64,000 nt of DNA, taken from contig JAGNYW010000010.1 of the NCBI GenBank assembly GCA_017984755.1, positions 23,085 to 87,084 of the forward strand, written 5' to 3'. The DNA comes from Methyloversatilis sp. (GTDB lineage Bacteria; Pseudomonadota; Gammaproteobacteria; Burkholderiales; Rhodocyclaceae). The number at the start of each line of letters is the position of its first letter. Positions within the stretch are counted from its first letter, which is position 1. Positions 63,834-64,000 of this stretch are shown here, one piece after another. The position numbers and the translations under genes were made by a program. The notes under the pieces are model-generated. The model had not been told where the DNA came from. It searched no databases and saw only the letters and a program-made list of their open reading frames with translations.

Positions 63834-63868
63834 TTCACATCGAATCACGATCCGCGATTCGATGTGAA
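63834..63868. terminator. inverted repeat after the oxidoreductase gene
   Basis: TTCACATCGAATC and GATTCGATGTGAA form a perfect 13-bp stem with a 9-base loop (ACGATCCGC), 18 bp after the stop. There is no T-run, so it is a weak terminator or an element end. The rest to 64000 shows no supported gene. Confidence 0.5.
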
Positions 63869-64000
63869 TGAAGCCTAAGGAAACGCTGATCAAAGCCACC
63901 CTTTCGGGATTCTTCGTTCCGGAAGTCGTGTTCGCAAAATTCGCGTCGTCATGACATCGAATTTCACCCGTTTTTCACTCCCGAATCACCGATCCGGGAC

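Noticed and set aside
63870-64000. End of an insertion sequence (GGAAACGCTGATCAA)
   Set aside because: Resembles termini of some insertion sequences, but no transposase or partner repeat is visible in the window.

Overview
The window is GC-rich, densely coded DNA that looks chromosomal and most likely betaproteobacterial. This rests on the gene order exbB-exbD-lpxK-Trm112-kdsB-adk, PEP-CTERM sorting signals, a DUF3683-type FAD/Fe-S oxidoreductase, and hemP-bfd-bfr next to tonB-exbB-exbD. A pqqA gene together with a PPi-dependent phosphofructokinase and an H+-pyrophosphatase would suit a methylotroph-like member of the Rhodocyclales (Methyloversatilis-like). That placement is inference, not shown by the sequence. 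No rRNA, tRNA or CRISPR array was found.

Layout: (1) 1-7468 holds a PEP-CTERM protein end, a diguanylate cyclase, an NYN-LOTUS protein and an ovothiol pair ovoA-ovoB. (2) 7486-10752 is a decayed integron: a truncated, frameshifted intI on the minus strand followed by plus-strand cassettes (PEP-CTERM fragment, two unknowns, a CPBP protease) separated by attC-like sites. (3) 10825-16412 is a string of small, mostly unrecognised plus-strand genes with long non-coding gaps. (4) 16433-21398 is a yhiI-rbbA-yhhJ-like export operon. (5) 22339-28562 is a visibly AT-richer island. It has an attI-like point, two good attC sites, a membrane-HNH gene, two proteins with HEPN-type Rx4H motifs, and a 1299-residue alpha/beta-hydrolase plus STAND-type NTPase. 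It ends in palindromic repeats and is the best candidate for an undescribed defence system. (6) 28745-36917 holds a haloperoxidase-like hydrolase, ohr with a divergent AraC regulator, a solitary pqqA, an orphan DNA methyltransferase, prolyl iminopeptidase, a two-component system and a trypsin-like protease. (7) 36982-44434 is a minus-strand run, exbB-exbD-lpxK-Trm112-kdsB-adk-pfp-hppA, joining envelope synthesis to pyrophosphate metabolism. (8) 44710-49050 holds xseA, sodB, a pterin dehydratase, a GNAT protein and ppa. (9) 49277-58586 is an iron block: hemP-bfd-bfr, tonB-exbB-exbD, feoA-feoB with a small Cys-rich partner, and a siderophore receptor, with Fur-like sites. (10) 58623-64000 holds a YdjM-type membrane protein and a 1312-residue FAD/Fe-S oxidoreductase.

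Several genes plausibly act together. OvoA and OvoB make 5-thiohistidine. Pfp, HppA and Ppa set how pyrophosphate is used. Bfr and Bfd store and release iron, while the receptor, TonB-ExbB-ExbD and FeoAB import it. In the 22-28 kb island, nuclease-like, HEPN-like and STAND-like proteins sit in successive integron-type cassettes, which suggests a mobile anti-phage set.
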